Below, piece after piece: positions 19,416-29,180 of a stretch of DNA of 64,000 nt. The stretch is taken from contig DVEG01000004.1 in the NCBI GenBank assembly GCA_015295835.1, positions 186,001 to 250,000 of the forward strand, read 5' to 3'. Numbering within the stretch: the stretch's first letter is position 1; each line of letters opens with the position of its first letter. A model generated the notes under the pieces. It was not told the DNA's origin and made no database searches. It saw only the letters and a program-made list of their open reading frames with translations. Made by a program: the position numbers and the translations under genes. Source of the DNA: Oscillatoriaceae cyanobacterium M7585_C2015_266. GTDB lineage: Bacteria > Cyanobacteriota > Cyanobacteriia > Cyanobacteriales > Oscillatoriaceae.

Positions 19416-19609
19416 TCGGAACTTTTATAATACACCATACAAATCTGACTTGTAAAGAGGTTTCTTAAAAAATTTTATTTTTTCCAGGCAGAAGCTGGAA
19501 CAAGCGCGCTACTTTTGAAGCCTAGATATTTTTAAAGTCTTACCCTGCATGATAGAATCTAGAATCTGGATCGCAATCTACTGATTCCGATAGACCCCAA
19601 AGCTCGCCA

Positions 19610-20956
19610 ATGCGTTTCTCAAAAATTCTAATTGCCAACCGAGGAGAAATAGCTCTACGCATCCTCCGCACCTGTGAAGAGATGGGGATTGCCACAGTAG
19701 CAGTACATTCTACAATTGATAGACACGCTCTCCACGTGCAACTAGCGGATGAAGCGGTTTGCATTGGCGAACCCCCTAGTAGCAAAAGTTATCTGAATAT
19801 TCCTAATATTATCGCTGCAGCCCTGACTCGCAACGCCACGGCGATTCATCCTGGTTATGGCTTTTTAGCTGAAAATGCCCGGTTTGCCGAAATCTGTGCC
19901 GATCATCAAATTGTTTTTATTGGCCCAAGTCCAGAGGCCATCCGGGCGATGGGGGACAAGTCCACCGCTAGAGAAACGATGAAGCAGATTAAGGTACCAA
20001 CTGTGCCGGGGAGTGACGGGTTAATTGCAGACGAAGCAGAAGCATTAGCGATCGCTAAAGAAATTGGTTATCCAATAATGATCAAAGCCACTGCCGGCGG
20101 TGGTGGGCGGGGGATGCGTCTTGTGCGCGACGAAAGCGAACTGCCCAAACTTTTTCAAGCTGCCCAGGGAGAAGCAGAAGCAGCCTTTGGCAACCCTGGT
20201 GTTTATATCGAAAAATTCATCGAACGCCCCCGACACATAGAATTTCAAATCCTTGCCGACAATTACGGCAATGTTATTCACCTTGGTGAAAGAGAATGCT
20301 CAATCCAGCGTCGTCATCAGAAACTACTTGAAGAAGCCCCAAGCCCTGCTTTAACTCCAGAACTCCGGCAAAAAATGGGTGAAACAGCCGTAAGAGTAGC
20401 CAAAGCTATCAACTACACAGGTGCGGGCACTGTTGAATTTCTTCTCTCACAGGAGGGGCATTTTTACTTTATGGAAATGAACACCCGCATTCAAGTAGAA
20501 CATCCAGTCACAGAGATGATTGTTGGTTTAGATTTGATTGCCGAGCAGATTCGTATTGCTCAAGGGGAAAGACTCAGGCTCAGGCAAGAAGATGTAGAGC
20601 TGCGCGGGCATGCGATCGAATGTCGCATCAATGCTGAAGATCCCGAGCGCAACTTCCGCCCCAGCCCTGGGCGGATCAGCGGCTATCTACCTCCGGGCGG
20701 CATTGGCGTGCGTATGGATTCTCACGTCTACACCGATTACGAGATTCCTCCCTATTATGATTCCTTGATTGGCAAATTAATAGTATGGGCACCCGATCGC
20801 CCTAGTGCCATCCAACGCATGAAACGGGCGCTGCGGGAATGCGCCATAACTGGCTTGCCTACTACCCTAAGTTTCCATCAAAAAATTCTCGAACATCCCG
20901 CTTTTGTAGCAGGAGACGTTTACACTAATTTTGTCGAGCAAATGATGAATAGTTGA
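19610..20956 (+). CDS. accC: Acetyl-CoA carboxylase biotin carboxylase subunit
   Basis: 448 residues, the usual AccC length. It carboxylates biotin on AccB using ATP and bicarbonate, the first half-reaction of acetyl-CoA carboxylase in fatty acid synthesis. The N-terminal [27 protein letters not shown] is the BC N-domain. The ATP-grasp glycine loop [14 protein letters not shown] is near residue 160, and [17 protein letters not shown] holds catalytic residues of the family. It is monocistronic as seen here, convergent with ycf19 9 bp away. accB is not nearby. Confidence 0.97.
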   Translation: MRFSKILIANRGEIALRILRTCEEMGIATVAVHSTIDRHALHVQLADEAVCIGEPPSSKSYLNIPNIIAAALTRNATAIHPGYGFLAENARFAEICADHQIVFIGPSPEAIRAMGDKSTARETMKQIKVPTVPGSDGLIADEAEALAIAKEIGYPIMIKATAGGGGRGMRLVRDESELPKLFQAAQGEAEAAFGNPGVYIEKFIERPRHIEFQILADNYGNVIHLGERECSIQRRHQKLLEEAPSPALTPELRQKMGETAVRVAKAINYTGAGTVEFLLSQEGHFYFMEMNTRIQVEHPVTEMIVGLDLIAEQIRIAQGERLRLRQEDVELRGHAIECRINAEDPERNFRPSPGRISGYLPPGGIGVRMDSHVYTDYEIPPYYDSLIGKLIVWAPDRPSAIQRMKRALRECAITGLPTTLSFHQKILEHPAFVAGDVYTNFVEQMMNS

Positions 20957-20965
20957 TGATTCGTA

Positions 20966-21256
20966 TTATCGCATTGCCATCATAGTCAGAAGCCCTTGCT
21001 GCCCGATGAGGATTTCCCGCAACAAGCTGAAAATTCCAACCCAAATAACAGGGGTGATGTCCACGCCACCAAGAGGGGGCACGAGTTTGCGAAGAGGGCG
21101 GAGAAAAGGTTCAGTGGGCCACGCAATCAGGTTAAAAGGCAGTTGATTGAGATTGATTTGGGGGTACCAAGTCAGGACGATGCGAAAAATAAACAAAAGT
21201 GTCATAATACCCAAGACAGGGCCTAAAATCCAGGTAGAGATAGCTACAGCAGTCAT
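20966..21256 (-). CDS. YggT family membrane protein (Ycf19)
   Basis: 96 residues from the ATG at 21256; a TTG two codons earlier is possible. There are two hydrophobic helices: about residues 5-25 (AISTWILGPVLGIMTLLFIF) and near the C-terminus. Between them lies the signature LTWYPQINLNQLPFNLIAWPTEPFLRPLRKLVPPLGGVDITP, whose WPTEPFLRPLRK and PPLGGVDITP parts define YggT/Ycf19 proteins. The family is linked to thylakoid and cell division organisation in photosynthetic organisms; the precise role is unsettled. It is divergent from psbX. Confidence 0.88.
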   Translation of the reverse strand: MTAVAISTWILGPVLGIMTLLFIFRIVLTWYPQINLNQLPFNLIAWPTEPFLRPLRKLVPPLGGVDITPVIWVGIFSLLREILIGQQGLLTMMAMR

Positions 21257-21376
21257 GGCCAATAATATTAATTTTTGTAACTAGATTTTTCATGTATTGT
21301 AACGTGAGGCAGTATATTTTCAGGAGCGGAAAACTTAATTAAAATTAAAATTGCAGTAAATAAGGGGCCAAAAACT

Positions 21377-21499
21377 ATGACACCTTCACTTGCTAACTTT
21401 CTATGGAGTCTAGTATGGGGTACTGTGATTGTAATAATCCCCACGGCAGCGGCGCTCATCTTTCTAAGCCAAAAAGATAAAATTCAGCGATCTTCCTAA
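21377..21499 (+). CDS. psbX: Photosystem II protein X
   Basis: A 40-residue single-span protein starting MTPSLANFLWSLVWGTVIVI and ending LIFLSQKDKIQRSS. It fits PsbX, a small PSII subunit near the QB/quinone channel side. One transmembrane helix spans about residues 10-31. AGGGG precedes the ATG by 9 bp. A strong terminator 37 bp after the stop shows that it is a single-gene transcript. Too short for standard ORF cut-offs; found by translation. Confidence 0.93.
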   Translation: MTPSLANFLWSLVWGTVIVIIPTAAALIFLSQKDKIQRSS

Positions 21500-21532
21500 A
21501 GCTTACAAGGCTGGGGAAAACCTCAATAGAAA

Positions 21533-21569
21533 TTAGGGGCAATTGAGATAGGGAATTGCCCCAATTTTT
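21533..21569 (+). terminator. Rho-independent terminator of psbX
   Basis: GGGGCAATT (21536-21544) pairs perfectly with AATTGCCCC (21554-21562) over a 9-nt loop, followed by AATTTTTC. Confidence 0.92.
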
Positions 21570-21738
21570 CTGATAGGGTGCAAGAGAAAGCTAAAATTAA
21601 AACAAATATGACAAAAAAGTCAGTCAGAAGAAAGTAGCTAAAGGGGCGAGCTCATAGTTTAGTTCCGGAAAAGATTACTTTCAAGTGGAGATTTTCAGCG
21701 GGACTCGCTAAGATAGGACTGACACAGGAGAAAAAAAA

Positions 21739-22530
21739 ATGGTAAACGTCGGATTTGGCTGGAGCAGTCTGCTAGGGATCGTGCTGGCGGTAGCAGGAAC
21801 AGCACTGTACTTTTTACGCTCAGTGCAGCCCCGTCTTGCGCGAGATCACGATATTTTCTTCGCCGCAGTTGGGTTAATCTGCGGGGGGATTTTATTTTTC
21901 CAAGGATGGCGGCTAGACCCGATTTTACAGTTTGGTCAGTTTCTACTTGCGGGTTCAGCAATTTTCTTTGCAATAGAGAGTATCCGCTTGCGCGGTATTA
22001 CAACGGTACAAGCGAAGCGCAGTGTTCCAGATATTGTAGATGAAGAAAGACCAATCAGCCGAGTCTATCGAGTAGAGGCAGAATTAGACGAAATAGAACC
22101 TGCTGAAGAACTACCAGAGAGAAGGAGGATTCGCGGCACGAGAGATACGCGCTTATCAAGAACCCAAGCTTATGAAGATGATGTGCCACGCCGCCCCTCT
22201 ACGCGTAGTCGTAGCACCGATAGGTACGGGACGATAGAAGAAACGCCCCGCAAACGCCGCAGCCGTTCAGTAGAACGTCCTGACTCTAGCATAGTAGAAG
22301 AATGGGAGGCGTCGGTAGATGAAGAGGATACCTCCTACAGTAGCACTTCCACACGCACGGTGACTCGCAAAAATGGCGATGATTCTAAACCAAGAAGGAG
22401 CCGCTCAACTGAAGAAGTAGCAAGACGGCGGAATCAAGATGAAGAGGTGACGTCTTCTGAATATGTGGATTACCAACCCGTAGATACACCTGATGAAGAG
22501 ACAGATAATTCTGGAAATTTTGACTATTAA
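21739..22530 (+). CDS. ycf66: Ycf66 family protein
   Basis: 263 residues. The N-terminal 95 residues hold three hydrophobic helices with the Ycf66 pattern (GFGWSSLLGIVLAVAGTALYFLRSVQP, of which the FLRSVQPRLARDHDIFFAA part is typical). The rest is a highly charged, probably disordered tail rich in Arg, Glu, Asp and Ser. Ycf66 is conserved in cyanobacteria and some plastids; its function is not established. ACACAGGAG precedes the ATG. The TolB-like lipoprotein gene follows 38 bp later on the same strand. Confidence 0.85.
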   Translation: MVNVGFGWSSLLGIVLAVAGTALYFLRSVQPRLARDHDIFFAAVGLICGGILFFQGWRLDPILQFGQFLLAGSAIFFAIESIRLRGITTVQAKRSVPDIVDEERPISRVYRVEAELDEIEPAEELPERRRIRGTRDTRLSRTQAYEDDVPRRPSTRSRSTDRYGTIEETPRKRRSRSVERPDSSIVEEWEASVDEEDTSYSSTSTRTVTRKNGDDSKPRRSRSTEEVARRRNQDEEVTSSEYVDYQPVDTPDEETDNSGNFDY

Positions 22531-22568
22531 GAAAAAATGAAGGAGAGCGCAAATAGGCGATCGCTTTC

Positions 22569-23144
22569 ATGTTAAAGCCCCTAATGGTGAACGGATTGCC
22601 GCTGAGAAAGTCACTCCCCCACTGGTTGATTCTGACACTGGGCTTGAGCATGGTGGGAGCCGTGGCAGGCTGTAGCCCGAATCAGCCATTGGGGCCGCAG
22701 TCCATCAATAGCCGCTATGCAGACGAAAAACCAGCAATTAGCGGCAACGGTCGCTATTTGGCGTTTGTCTCGAATCGAGAAGGTAGCCGTAATATCTTAC
22801 TCTATGATTTGGAAAGACAGCAGTTTGTCGATTTGCCGTATTTGAACCGCCGAGACGCGCTCGCCGAAACTCCCAGCATCAGTAACACCGCCCGTTATAT
22901 AGTCTACATTGCAAGCGATTTCGGCAGACCAGAAGTAGAACTCTATGATCGCGTCACCAAAACTACCCAAGTCCTTACCAGAGGATATCGCGGCTGGGTA
23001 CGCAATCCCAGCATCAGTCCCGACGGTCGCTATGTCGCTTTTGAAAGTGGAAGGCGTGGACAGTGGGACATCGAAGTCATCGACCGGGGACCGACAATTG
23101 AATTGGACAAAAGGGATGGCCCCTCTCCCAGTTCTCAGGAGTGA
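22569..23144 (+). CDS. TolB-like beta-propeller lipoprotein (first of pair)
   Basis: 191 residues. The N-terminal hydrophobic segment ends in AVAGCSPN, a lipobox, so it is predicted to be an exported lipoprotein. Three PD40/TolB-type strands follow: ISGNGRYLAFVSNREGSRNI, ISNTARYIVYIASDFG and ISPDGRYVAFESGRRGQW. That is only half of a six-bladed TolB propeller. The next gene encodes a paralogue with three matching motifs and the two are 14-56 bp apart, depending on the start. No Tol-Pal partner genes lie nearby. Function unknown. Confidence 0.8.
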   Translation: MLKPLMVNGLPLRKSLPHWLILTLGLSMVGAVAGCSPNQPLGPQSINSRYADEKPAISGNGRYLAFVSNREGSRNILLYDLERQQFVDLPYLNRRDALAETPSISNTARYIVYIASDFGRPEVELYDRVTKTTQVLTRGYRGWVRNPSISPDGRYVAFESGRRGQWDIEVIDRGPTIELDKRDGPSPSSQE

Positions 23145-23200
23145 GTTTTAGATTTTGAGTGAATTATCCTCCTCTTGTCTTGTGTCTTGATTTTCTACCT

Positions 23201-23725
23201 GTGAAAAGGTTAATCTTTCTGCCTGCGATCGCTATTTTCAGCTTATTAAGTAGCTGTACCGGCTACCCTCGCCTGCTTAGCTTTCCCTTCGATCCAGCAG
23301 GGCGCGGCTTAAACAGTCCAGCAGGTGAGATTACCCCTCAAATTTCAGGTCGCTATATCGTCTTTGTCTCTGATCGAAAAGGGCGTCAAGATATTTATCT
23401 TTATGATGGTGTCGCTCGCCGTCTAATTGACTTACCGGGATTAAATTCCCTTGATATGATTGCCTCTCATCCCGCCGTCTCCGAAGATGGACGTTTCATC
23501 GTCTTTGCCGGCAGCCGTCAGGGGCGAATCGATATATACCTTTACAACCGTGAACTCCGCCTCGTCCGTAATCTTACGGAAAATCTGCAAGCAGAAGTTC
23601 GCAATCCCACTATCAGCGCCGATGGCAGCCGCATCGCTTTTGAAGCCGGGGCACAAGGGCAGTGGAATATTAAAGTTATCGATAGTTCGGGGCAGCCTTT
23701 AAATGTACCCGATATTCCGCGCTGA
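23201..23725 (+). CDS. TolB-like beta-propeller lipoprotein (second of pair)
   Basis: 174 residues from a GTG at 23201, which yields an ideal signal peptide VKRLIFLPAIAIFSLLSSC with lipid-modified Cys; a GTG at 23159 in the same frame would add 14 residues. Three PD40-type repeats (ISGRYIVFVSDRKGRQDIYL, VSEDGRFIVFAGSRQGRIDI, ISADGSRIAFEAGAQGQW) parallel those of the preceding gene one to one. Tandem duplication is evident. The two proteins may associate to complete a propeller, but this is inference. Confidence 0.78.
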   Translation: MKRLIFLPAIAIFSLLSSCTGYPRLLSFPFDPAGRGLNSPAGEITPQISGRYIVFVSDRKGRQDIYLYDGVARRLIDLPGLNSLDMIASHPAVSEDGRFIVFAGSRQGRIDIYLYNRELRLVRNLTENLQAEVRNPTISADGSRIAFEAGAQGQWNIKVIDSSGQPLNVPDIPR

Positions 23726-23752
23726 GAGCAACATTATAATTACTCCTATTTT

Positions 23753-25393
23753 CTATAATAAAATAGGTGGTAATCCTACATCTTTTGGATTGACAAACTT
23801 ACCTTTAAAACTTACCGCTTTTTCTTGAATCGTTCTGGCTTCTGCCACAGCCCGTCGCAGTTCCGCAATTTCTATATTATTTTCAATCCCCCCCAGAAGA
23901 TAAACAATTAATTTTGCCGCTAAATCCCGTCGAGCCACGATTACCCGTTTTTTATTGGGATCGTACAAAATTCCATACCACAGAGATTGAGGATATTCTA
24001 TACCACTGAATCCCCCATCTATATCGTATTTGCGAAGTTTCTTAAAAATAGCTTCCAATGAAAACTTCTTCTTAAAAACAAGAATTCCCAAAGCTTGAGC
24101 AAAAGCAATTTGTCCAACGGGTCGGAAAAGTAAATTACCTTCGCCTCCGCCCTTTTCAAAATTGAAACGCCGCAATTGGAAAGTTTCCTCTCCGTATTCA
24201 AGTCTCTCATAGCTGGGCAGGGTAGACAAATAATCGAAAAACTGCTTTAATGCTTCATATCCTTCTTCTAATTCATCATCCTCGGGGCGCAGAGGAATTA
24301 AACCTTTTTGTCGAGAAGATTTCCAGTGAGGGAATTTATATTCTAAGTAGCGCTCAGATATTTCTTTGAGAGCCTGAAGCGTAGTCAAAACCGTTGATTT
24401 AGCAGCTACTGTCGCGCTATCCCAATTGACGCGAGGATTACGTCCGTTTTTATCTTTGAATAGGGGGTGAGTAACAGCAATTTTTCTGGCAATAATAGAA
24501 AATCCGTTATCTTCATCCAGTTTTGCTAACTGACCTATTGTCAAGGGAACAGCCATTAAGTTAACGTGAACGAAGATGGAGCGGATTCGTCGCCGCGCTT
24601 CTCCGTGAGTTTCTCCAGCCACCACGGCTGATATAAATTCTATGCCTATTTTTTCCTGTGCTAAATTTTGCAGGTATGTAAGCTCAACGTGGTACTCCCG
24701 TCGCAGATCTTCAACTGTTATTATCGCTCCTGAAGGTTTTTTATCTTTTTTATAACGCTGAAGTTTGCCAGTTTTTATCAACTCCATCAAACCCAGCACG
24801 CCCATGAGGCGGTGTTGCCCGTCTAAAGCAAAAATCTTTACATCATCTGAAAGCTCTAATAAACCTATATTACCGTCTTTATCCAGTGCTAGAAAATTAG
24901 CTGCAGATTTAATGGCTCGTCCCCATTTATCCCATTCTGAAGCTTTGGGATCGTCTACCCAGGGTTTACTGACAACTACCAGTATTGGCGGAAATTTGTG
25001 TGTTTTCCGCACCGCTAAATATTGTGCTAAATGTGCTTGACGTGACCAATCCAAGGGTCGCTGCTGAATTTCTTCTATGCTCTGAGCGTCGATTTGAATA
25101 TTTTTAGTTTCTAGGTTAAATTTTTGACTGAAAAGTGGTAATTCCGAGGCAAAACTAACGCGGTTTGCAAGCCACTCTAGTGTGACTGAGCCAATGTACG
25201 CTTCGCTGCCACCCATATTTGTTTTTTGAACAAATATATAATTATTTTTCGTCAGATATTTGTCCAAAAATAACGCCAATGCTTCCTTTTCCTGCATGTC
25301 TTTGTTCTGACGCTGGCTGTCAATTTTAGCCAATAGGTGGCTCTGGCGGCGGTTCATGAGCTGTTTTATGAAAATTTTGCTGGTTTTTTCCAC
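23753..25393 (-). CDS. dndB: DndB-like DGQHR-domain protein, DNA phosphorothioation regulator
   Basis: 546 residues from a GTG at 25393; an ATG 12 codons in is an alternative. The family hallmark DGQHR is at residues 191-195 (FALDGQHRLMGVL). DndB proteins repress the dnd operon and influence the pattern of phosphorothioate modification. Position supports the call: it is divergent from dndC, sharing a 196-bp spacer. It is longer than classic DndB, with extra sequence at the C-terminus (about residues 400-546). A more distant DGQHR protein cannot be excluded from sequence alone, but the neighbourhood makes DndB by far the best reading. Confidence 0.88.
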   Translation of the reverse strand: MEKTSKIFIKQLMNRRQSHLLAKIDSQRQNKDMQEKEALALFLDKYLTKNNYIFVQKTNMGGSEAYIGSVTLEWLANRVSFASELPLFSQKFNLETKNIQIDAQSIEEIQQRPLDWSRQAHLAQYLAVRKTHKFPPILVVVSKPWVDDPKASEWDKWGRAIKSAANFLALDKDGNIGLLELSDDVKIFALDGQHRLMGVLGLMELIKTGKLQRYKKDKKPSGAIITVEDLRREYHVELTYLQNLAQEKIGIEFISAVVAGETHGEARRRIRSIFVHVNLMAVPLTIGQLAKLDEDNGFSIIARKIAVTHPLFKDKNGRNPRVNWDSATVAAKSTVLTTLQALKEISERYLEYKFPHWKSSRQKGLIPLRPEDDELEEGYEALKQFFDYLSTLPSYERLEYGEETFQLRRFNFEKGGGEGNLLFRPVGQIAFAQALGILVFKKKFSLEAIFKKLRKYDIDGGFSGIEYPQSLWYGILYDPNKKRVIVARRDLAAKLIVYLLGGIENNIEIAELRRAVAEARTIQEKAVSFKGKFVNPKDVGLPPILL

Positions 25394-25589
25394 CCTACTA
25401 TTCTATAAAATCTCTGTCAACTAGATTTTTAAAAACTTAAATATGTGCAATACTAAGATAGTAACGTTGCCTGCCTCGTCAAGGAGGTAATATCATAAAA
25501 CAATCAAGTTGTCAAGTGCTTACTTGCTTTAGCGAGTATTAGCAAATACAAAAATTAAAATAACCTTGATAGGGGATAGGGGTGAGAAA
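25394..25589. promoter_or_regulatory. Divergent dndB/dndC promoter region with candidate operator
   Basis: This spacer must hold both promoters. A compact repeat cluster lies at 25504-25526: direct repeats TCAAGT at 25504-25509 and 25512-25517, then an inverted ACTTG at 25522-25526 that makes CAAGT-GCTT-ACTTG. It is a candidate DndB binding site, by position only. GGGGTGAG lies just before the dndC ATG. Confidence 0.45.
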
Positions 25590-27155
25590 ATGAACGAATT
25601 TCAACAAATGTCTCTTTTCCCGGCACGTACAGTTGCCGAGCTAGTAGAAGATATAAAAATGTTAACAAAAGAAATCCAAGAGTTATACTGTCAAGATGAT
25701 ATTCCATTTGTGATTGGCTGGAGTGGGGGAAAAGATAGCTCTGCTGTTTTGCAGCTTGTTTGGAATGCTATTTCAGAGCTGCCGGTGGAAAAACGAACTA
25801 AAAAAATTCACGTTATTACTACAGACACGCTGGTAGAGAATCCTATTGTTTCTGCTTGGGTGCGCAATTCTTTAGAAAAAATGAAAGTAGCGGCGCGGGA
25901 ACAACAAATGCCAATAGAACCGCATTTACTAAAGCCAGATATTAAAGAAACTTTCTGGGTGTGTTTAATTGGCAAAGGCTACCCTGCCCCGCGCAATCAG
26001 TTTCGCTGGTGTACACCACGACTGAAAATTAATCCTTCAAACCATTTTATCCGGGAGGTGGTTCGCGCCAATGGCGAAACGATTTTGATTTTGGGAAATC
26101 GCAAGGCGGAAAGTACGAAACGGGCTGCTACAATGGAGAAGCATCAAAAAAATCGCCTGCGCGATCGCCTAAGTCCAAATGCTAGTTTGCCTAACTCTCT
26201 AGTCTATACCCCGATAGAAGATTGGCGAAATGATGAAGTTTGGATTTACTTAAATCAATGGCCTAATCCCTGGGGAAGTAGTAATAAAGATTTGTTTGTC
26301 ATGTATCGAGGTGCAACTGCAGACAATGAATGCCCTCTAGTAGTGGACACTTCAACTCCGAGCTGCGGCGATTCTCGATTTGGTTGTTGGGTTTGCACTA
26401 TGGTAAATAAAGACAAATCGATGGAGGCGATGATTCAAAATGATGAAGAAAAAGAATGGATGCTGCCTCTGCTTGAGATCCGCAATGAGTTGGATGTAGA
26501 AGACGATCGCGATAGAAGAGATTTCCGCCGCATTTGGGGGGATGTTCAACTTTTTGAGCGCAATATAAATGGCAAAAGTTCAGTTGAGCCTATTCCTGGC
26601 CCCTATACGAAAAAATGGCGGGAGATTTGGCTGGAAAAAGTCCTCACGGCTCAAAAAAAAATTCGTGAAAATGGGCCAGAAAGCATGCGGAATATTACTC
26701 TGATTACTAGAGAGGAGCTGAGTGAAATTCGTCGCATTTGGCTGGAAGAAAAACACGAATTTGACGACAGTTTGCCGAAAATTTATAAAAAAGTAACTGG
26801 CGAAGAGTTTCAAGATCCCCGCCTCGGCGCTGGCAAAAGTCTACTGGGCACCGATGAATGGGCGGTGTTGGAAGAAATTTGTGGCGATGACGCTATGCAT
26901 TTAGAATTGATGGCAAATCTGTTAGATACAGAACGGCAGTTTTATATGAAAGCTCGTCGGGCAGGGATTTATGAAAATCTGGAGAAATGTTTTGAAATAA
27001 GTTCGCGATCGCGCGAAGAAGCAATCCGCAACGCCCACTACAAACGCGACTTGAAAGCTGCAGCAGTTGAAGGCGACATTGACAAAGTCAAGCAGCTCAC
27101 TTGGGCTAGTTTGAAATTCCCTACACTAGATTCAGGCGAGGGTAATGAAGCCTAG
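25590..27155 (+). CDS. dndC: DNA phosphorothioation protein DndC (PAPS reductase-like)
   Basis: 521 residues from the ATG at 25590, preceded by GGGGTGAG; an in-frame TTG at 25566 is less likely. DndC is an ATP-pyrophosphatase/PAPS reductase-like enzyme that activates DNA for sulfur insertion. The PP-loop SGGKDS is at residues 45-50. Cysteines at 248, 259, 266 and 269 (CPLVV, CGDSRFGCWVC) fit the [4Fe-4S] ligands of the family. FRWCTPRLK and the GNRKAEST segment are also typical. It is first in dndC-dndD-dndE, with 31- and 20-bp gaps. No dndA lies here, so sulfur would come from a general cysteine desulfurase. Confidence 0.95.
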   Translation: MNEFQQMSLFPARTVAELVEDIKMLTKEIQELYCQDDIPFVIGWSGGKDSSAVLQLVWNAISELPVEKRTKKIHVITTDTLVENPIVSAWVRNSLEKMKVAAREQQMPIEPHLLKPDIKETFWVCLIGKGYPAPRNQFRWCTPRLKINPSNHFIREVVRANGETILILGNRKAESTKRAATMEKHQKNRLRDRLSPNASLPNSLVYTPIEDWRNDEVWIYLNQWPNPWGSSNKDLFVMYRGATADNECPLVVDTSTPSCGDSRFGCWVCTMVNKDKSMEAMIQNDEEKEWMLPLLEIRNELDVEDDRDRRDFRRIWGDVQLFERNINGKSSVEPIPGPYTKKWREIWLEKVLTAQKKIRENGPESMRNITLITREELSEIRRIWLEEKHEFDDSLPKIYKKVTGEEFQDPRLGAGKSLLGTDEWAVLEEICGDDAMHLELMANLLDTERQFYMKARRAGIYENLEKCFEISSRSREEAIRNAHYKRDLKAAAVEGDIDKVKQLTWASLKFPTLDSGEGNEA

Positions 27156-27186
27156 AAAGCTGAATTTCTAAATATTCCTCCAATTT

Positions 27187-29160
27187 ATGAAATTTCTTGA
27201 ACTCGTATTGCAAAATTTTGGCCCCTACGCCGGGCGTCAAATTATTAACCTACGTACAGAATATGACAGCCAAAATCGCCCAATTATCTTGGTAGGCGGC
27301 ATGAATGGCGGTGGTAAAACTACCTTAATGGATGCAATTCGTCTTGCCTTGTATGGGCAGCGCGCCCAATGCTCAACAAGGGGCAATTTGGGCTATGGTG
27401 AATTTCTTTCACAATGCGTGAATCGCTACACTCCTCCTCTGGAAGAAACGCGCATCGAATTGCTATTTCAGCACATACAAGATAGTCAAATGGTAGAATA
27501 CCGATTAGTGCGGCGGTGGACGAAAAACCCTAAAGATGGAAAAGATATTTTAAAAGTATTGGAAGGAGAATTTTGGCTGTCTGAACTGGATAAAATTTGG
27601 GATGAATATATCGAGGATTTATTACCATTGGGAATTTCTAATTTGTTTTTGTTTGATGGAGAACAAGTGAAAGAACTCGCAGAAGTTGATACGCCTCCTC
27701 CCTTTGTAATCGAGGCGATTCAATCGCTTCTGGGATTGGAACTAGCTGAACGTTTGGCAATTGATTTGGATATTCTCGTCAGCCGCAAGCGAAAACAAAT
27801 AGCTGATACAAAAGAAATTTTAAGTTTAGAGGAAATTGAACAGAAGCTCAACCATAAAAAAGATGCATACGAAGCAGCTAAACAAGAATTAGATTGCTTG
27901 GAAAGAAAATTAAATGAAGCTTATAACAGACAGCAAATAGCGGCGAGCAAGTTTATTTATGAAGGGGGTAAAATTGCGGCGGAACGCAGTCAGCTAGATA
28001 AAAAATTGCAAAACTTAAAAGCAGAGGCGGAAATTACTCGGCAAACGTTGGTAGAAATTTCTGCTGATGTTTTGCCTTTGGCGTTGATTTTTCCACTTTT
28101 AAAAGAAGCGCGCTCGCGTGGGGAAGAGGAAACTCGTATTTTACAAGCAAAAATAGTAAAAGAGGTTTTACAAGAGCGTGATCGCCGATTTTTGGATTGG
28201 CTTGCTAAACTCAATTTGCCTGCCAAAAAAATCCAGCAGATTAAAAATTTTTTAGAGCAGGATAATCAGCATCTAGAGGAGGGAGATAAAGATTTATGTT
28301 TAAATGCCGATGCCGAAGCCTTAAATCAGTTAGCAATTCTGCTAACTCACCAATTGCCTAATCAGATAAAATTAGCTCGCGAAAAATTAGAGAAGCTGCA
28401 AAATATAGAGGAAGAAATTGTTGCCACCGAGCGACAATTAGCTGTCGCCGCACCGCCGGAAGTTTACCGACAATTAGAGGAGGCAGTGGAGCAGGCGCAA
28501 AATGAAGTCGCTTTGTGTAAAAGTGCTTACGAAATGGGGAAACGTCGCTGTGAAGAGTTAGAGCGTGAAATAAACAAAATTAAAAAGGAATTAGAAAAGT
28601 ACAGTAACCAAAATATTGCTCGCCAGAATGCGGAACACATAATCAAAGCGGCGGCTAAAGTGAAAGAAACGCTTTCAATTTTTCGGCAAAAACTGACGGA
28701 GAGAAAGCTGAATAAATTAGAAAATGAAGTAGCGGAGTGTTTTCGCTATTTGCTGCACAAGTCAGATTTAGTGCATAGGGTGGTTATCGATGCTAAAAGT
28801 TTCAGTATTTCTCTATACGATTTTGAAGGGAAACCAGTGCCTAAACACAGACTTTCGGCGGGGGAAAAACAATTGTTAGCGATCGCATTTTTGTGGGGAT
28901 TAGCCAGGGTTTCAGGGCGCAACTTGCCGGTGGCAATCGATACACCTCTAGGGCGCTTGGATTCTTCCCACCGTCAGAATATCATTGAGCGCTATTTTCC
29001 CTCGGCATCCCATCAGGTAATTTTGCTCTCTACAGATACCGAAATCGGAAAAATTGAAGTAGACAAATTGCGAAAATTAGATGCGATCGCCCGCGAATAT
29101 CTGTTAGAATACAATGCAAACAAACGTCAAACCACTGTCAAACCTGGGTATTTTTGGTAA
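27187..29160 (+). CDS. dndD: DNA phosphorothioation protein DndD (SMC-like ATPase)
   Basis: 657 residues. The Walker A loop GGMNGGGKTT is at residues 37-46, and the C-terminus carries the ABC/SMC signature LSAGEKQLLAIAFLWGLA followed by the Walker B region VAIDTPLGRLDSSHR. Between them lies a long charged region (about 200-530) with coiled-coil character. DndD couples ATP hydrolysis to structural change of DNA during phosphorothioation, acting with DndC and DndE. It follows dndC with a 31-bp gap and precedes dndE by 20 bp. Typical length. Confidence 0.95.
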   Translation: MKFLELVLQNFGPYAGRQIINLRTEYDSQNRPIILVGGMNGGGKTTLMDAIRLALYGQRAQCSTRGNLGYGEFLSQCVNRYTPPLEETRIELLFQHIQDSQMVEYRLVRRWTKNPKDGKDILKVLEGEFWLSELDKIWDEYIEDLLPLGISNLFLFDGEQVKELAEVDTPPPFVIEAIQSLLGLELAERLAIDLDILVSRKRKQIADTKEILSLEEIEQKLNHKKDAYEAAKQELDCLERKLNEAYNRQQIAASKFIYEGGKIAAERSQLDKKLQNLKAEAEITRQTLVEISADVLPLALIFPLLKEARSRGEEETRILQAKIVKEVLQERDRRFLDWLAKLNLPAKKIQQIKNFLEQDNQHLEEGDKDLCLNADAEALNQLAILLTHQLPNQIKLAREKLEKLQNIEEEIVATERQLAVAAPPEVYRQLEEAVEQAQNEVALCKSAYEMGKRRCEELEREINKIKKELEKYSNQNIARQNAEHIIKAAAKVKETLSIFRQKLTERKLNKLENEVAECFRYLLHKSDLVHRVVIDAKSFSISLYDFEGKPVPKHRLSAGEKQLLAIAFLWGLARVSGRNLPVAIDTPLGRLDSSHRQNIIERYFPSASHQVILLSTDTEIGKIEVDKLRKLDAIAREYLLEYNANKRQTTVKPGYFW

Positions 29161-29180
29161 AATAAAACAAAACTGTAATT

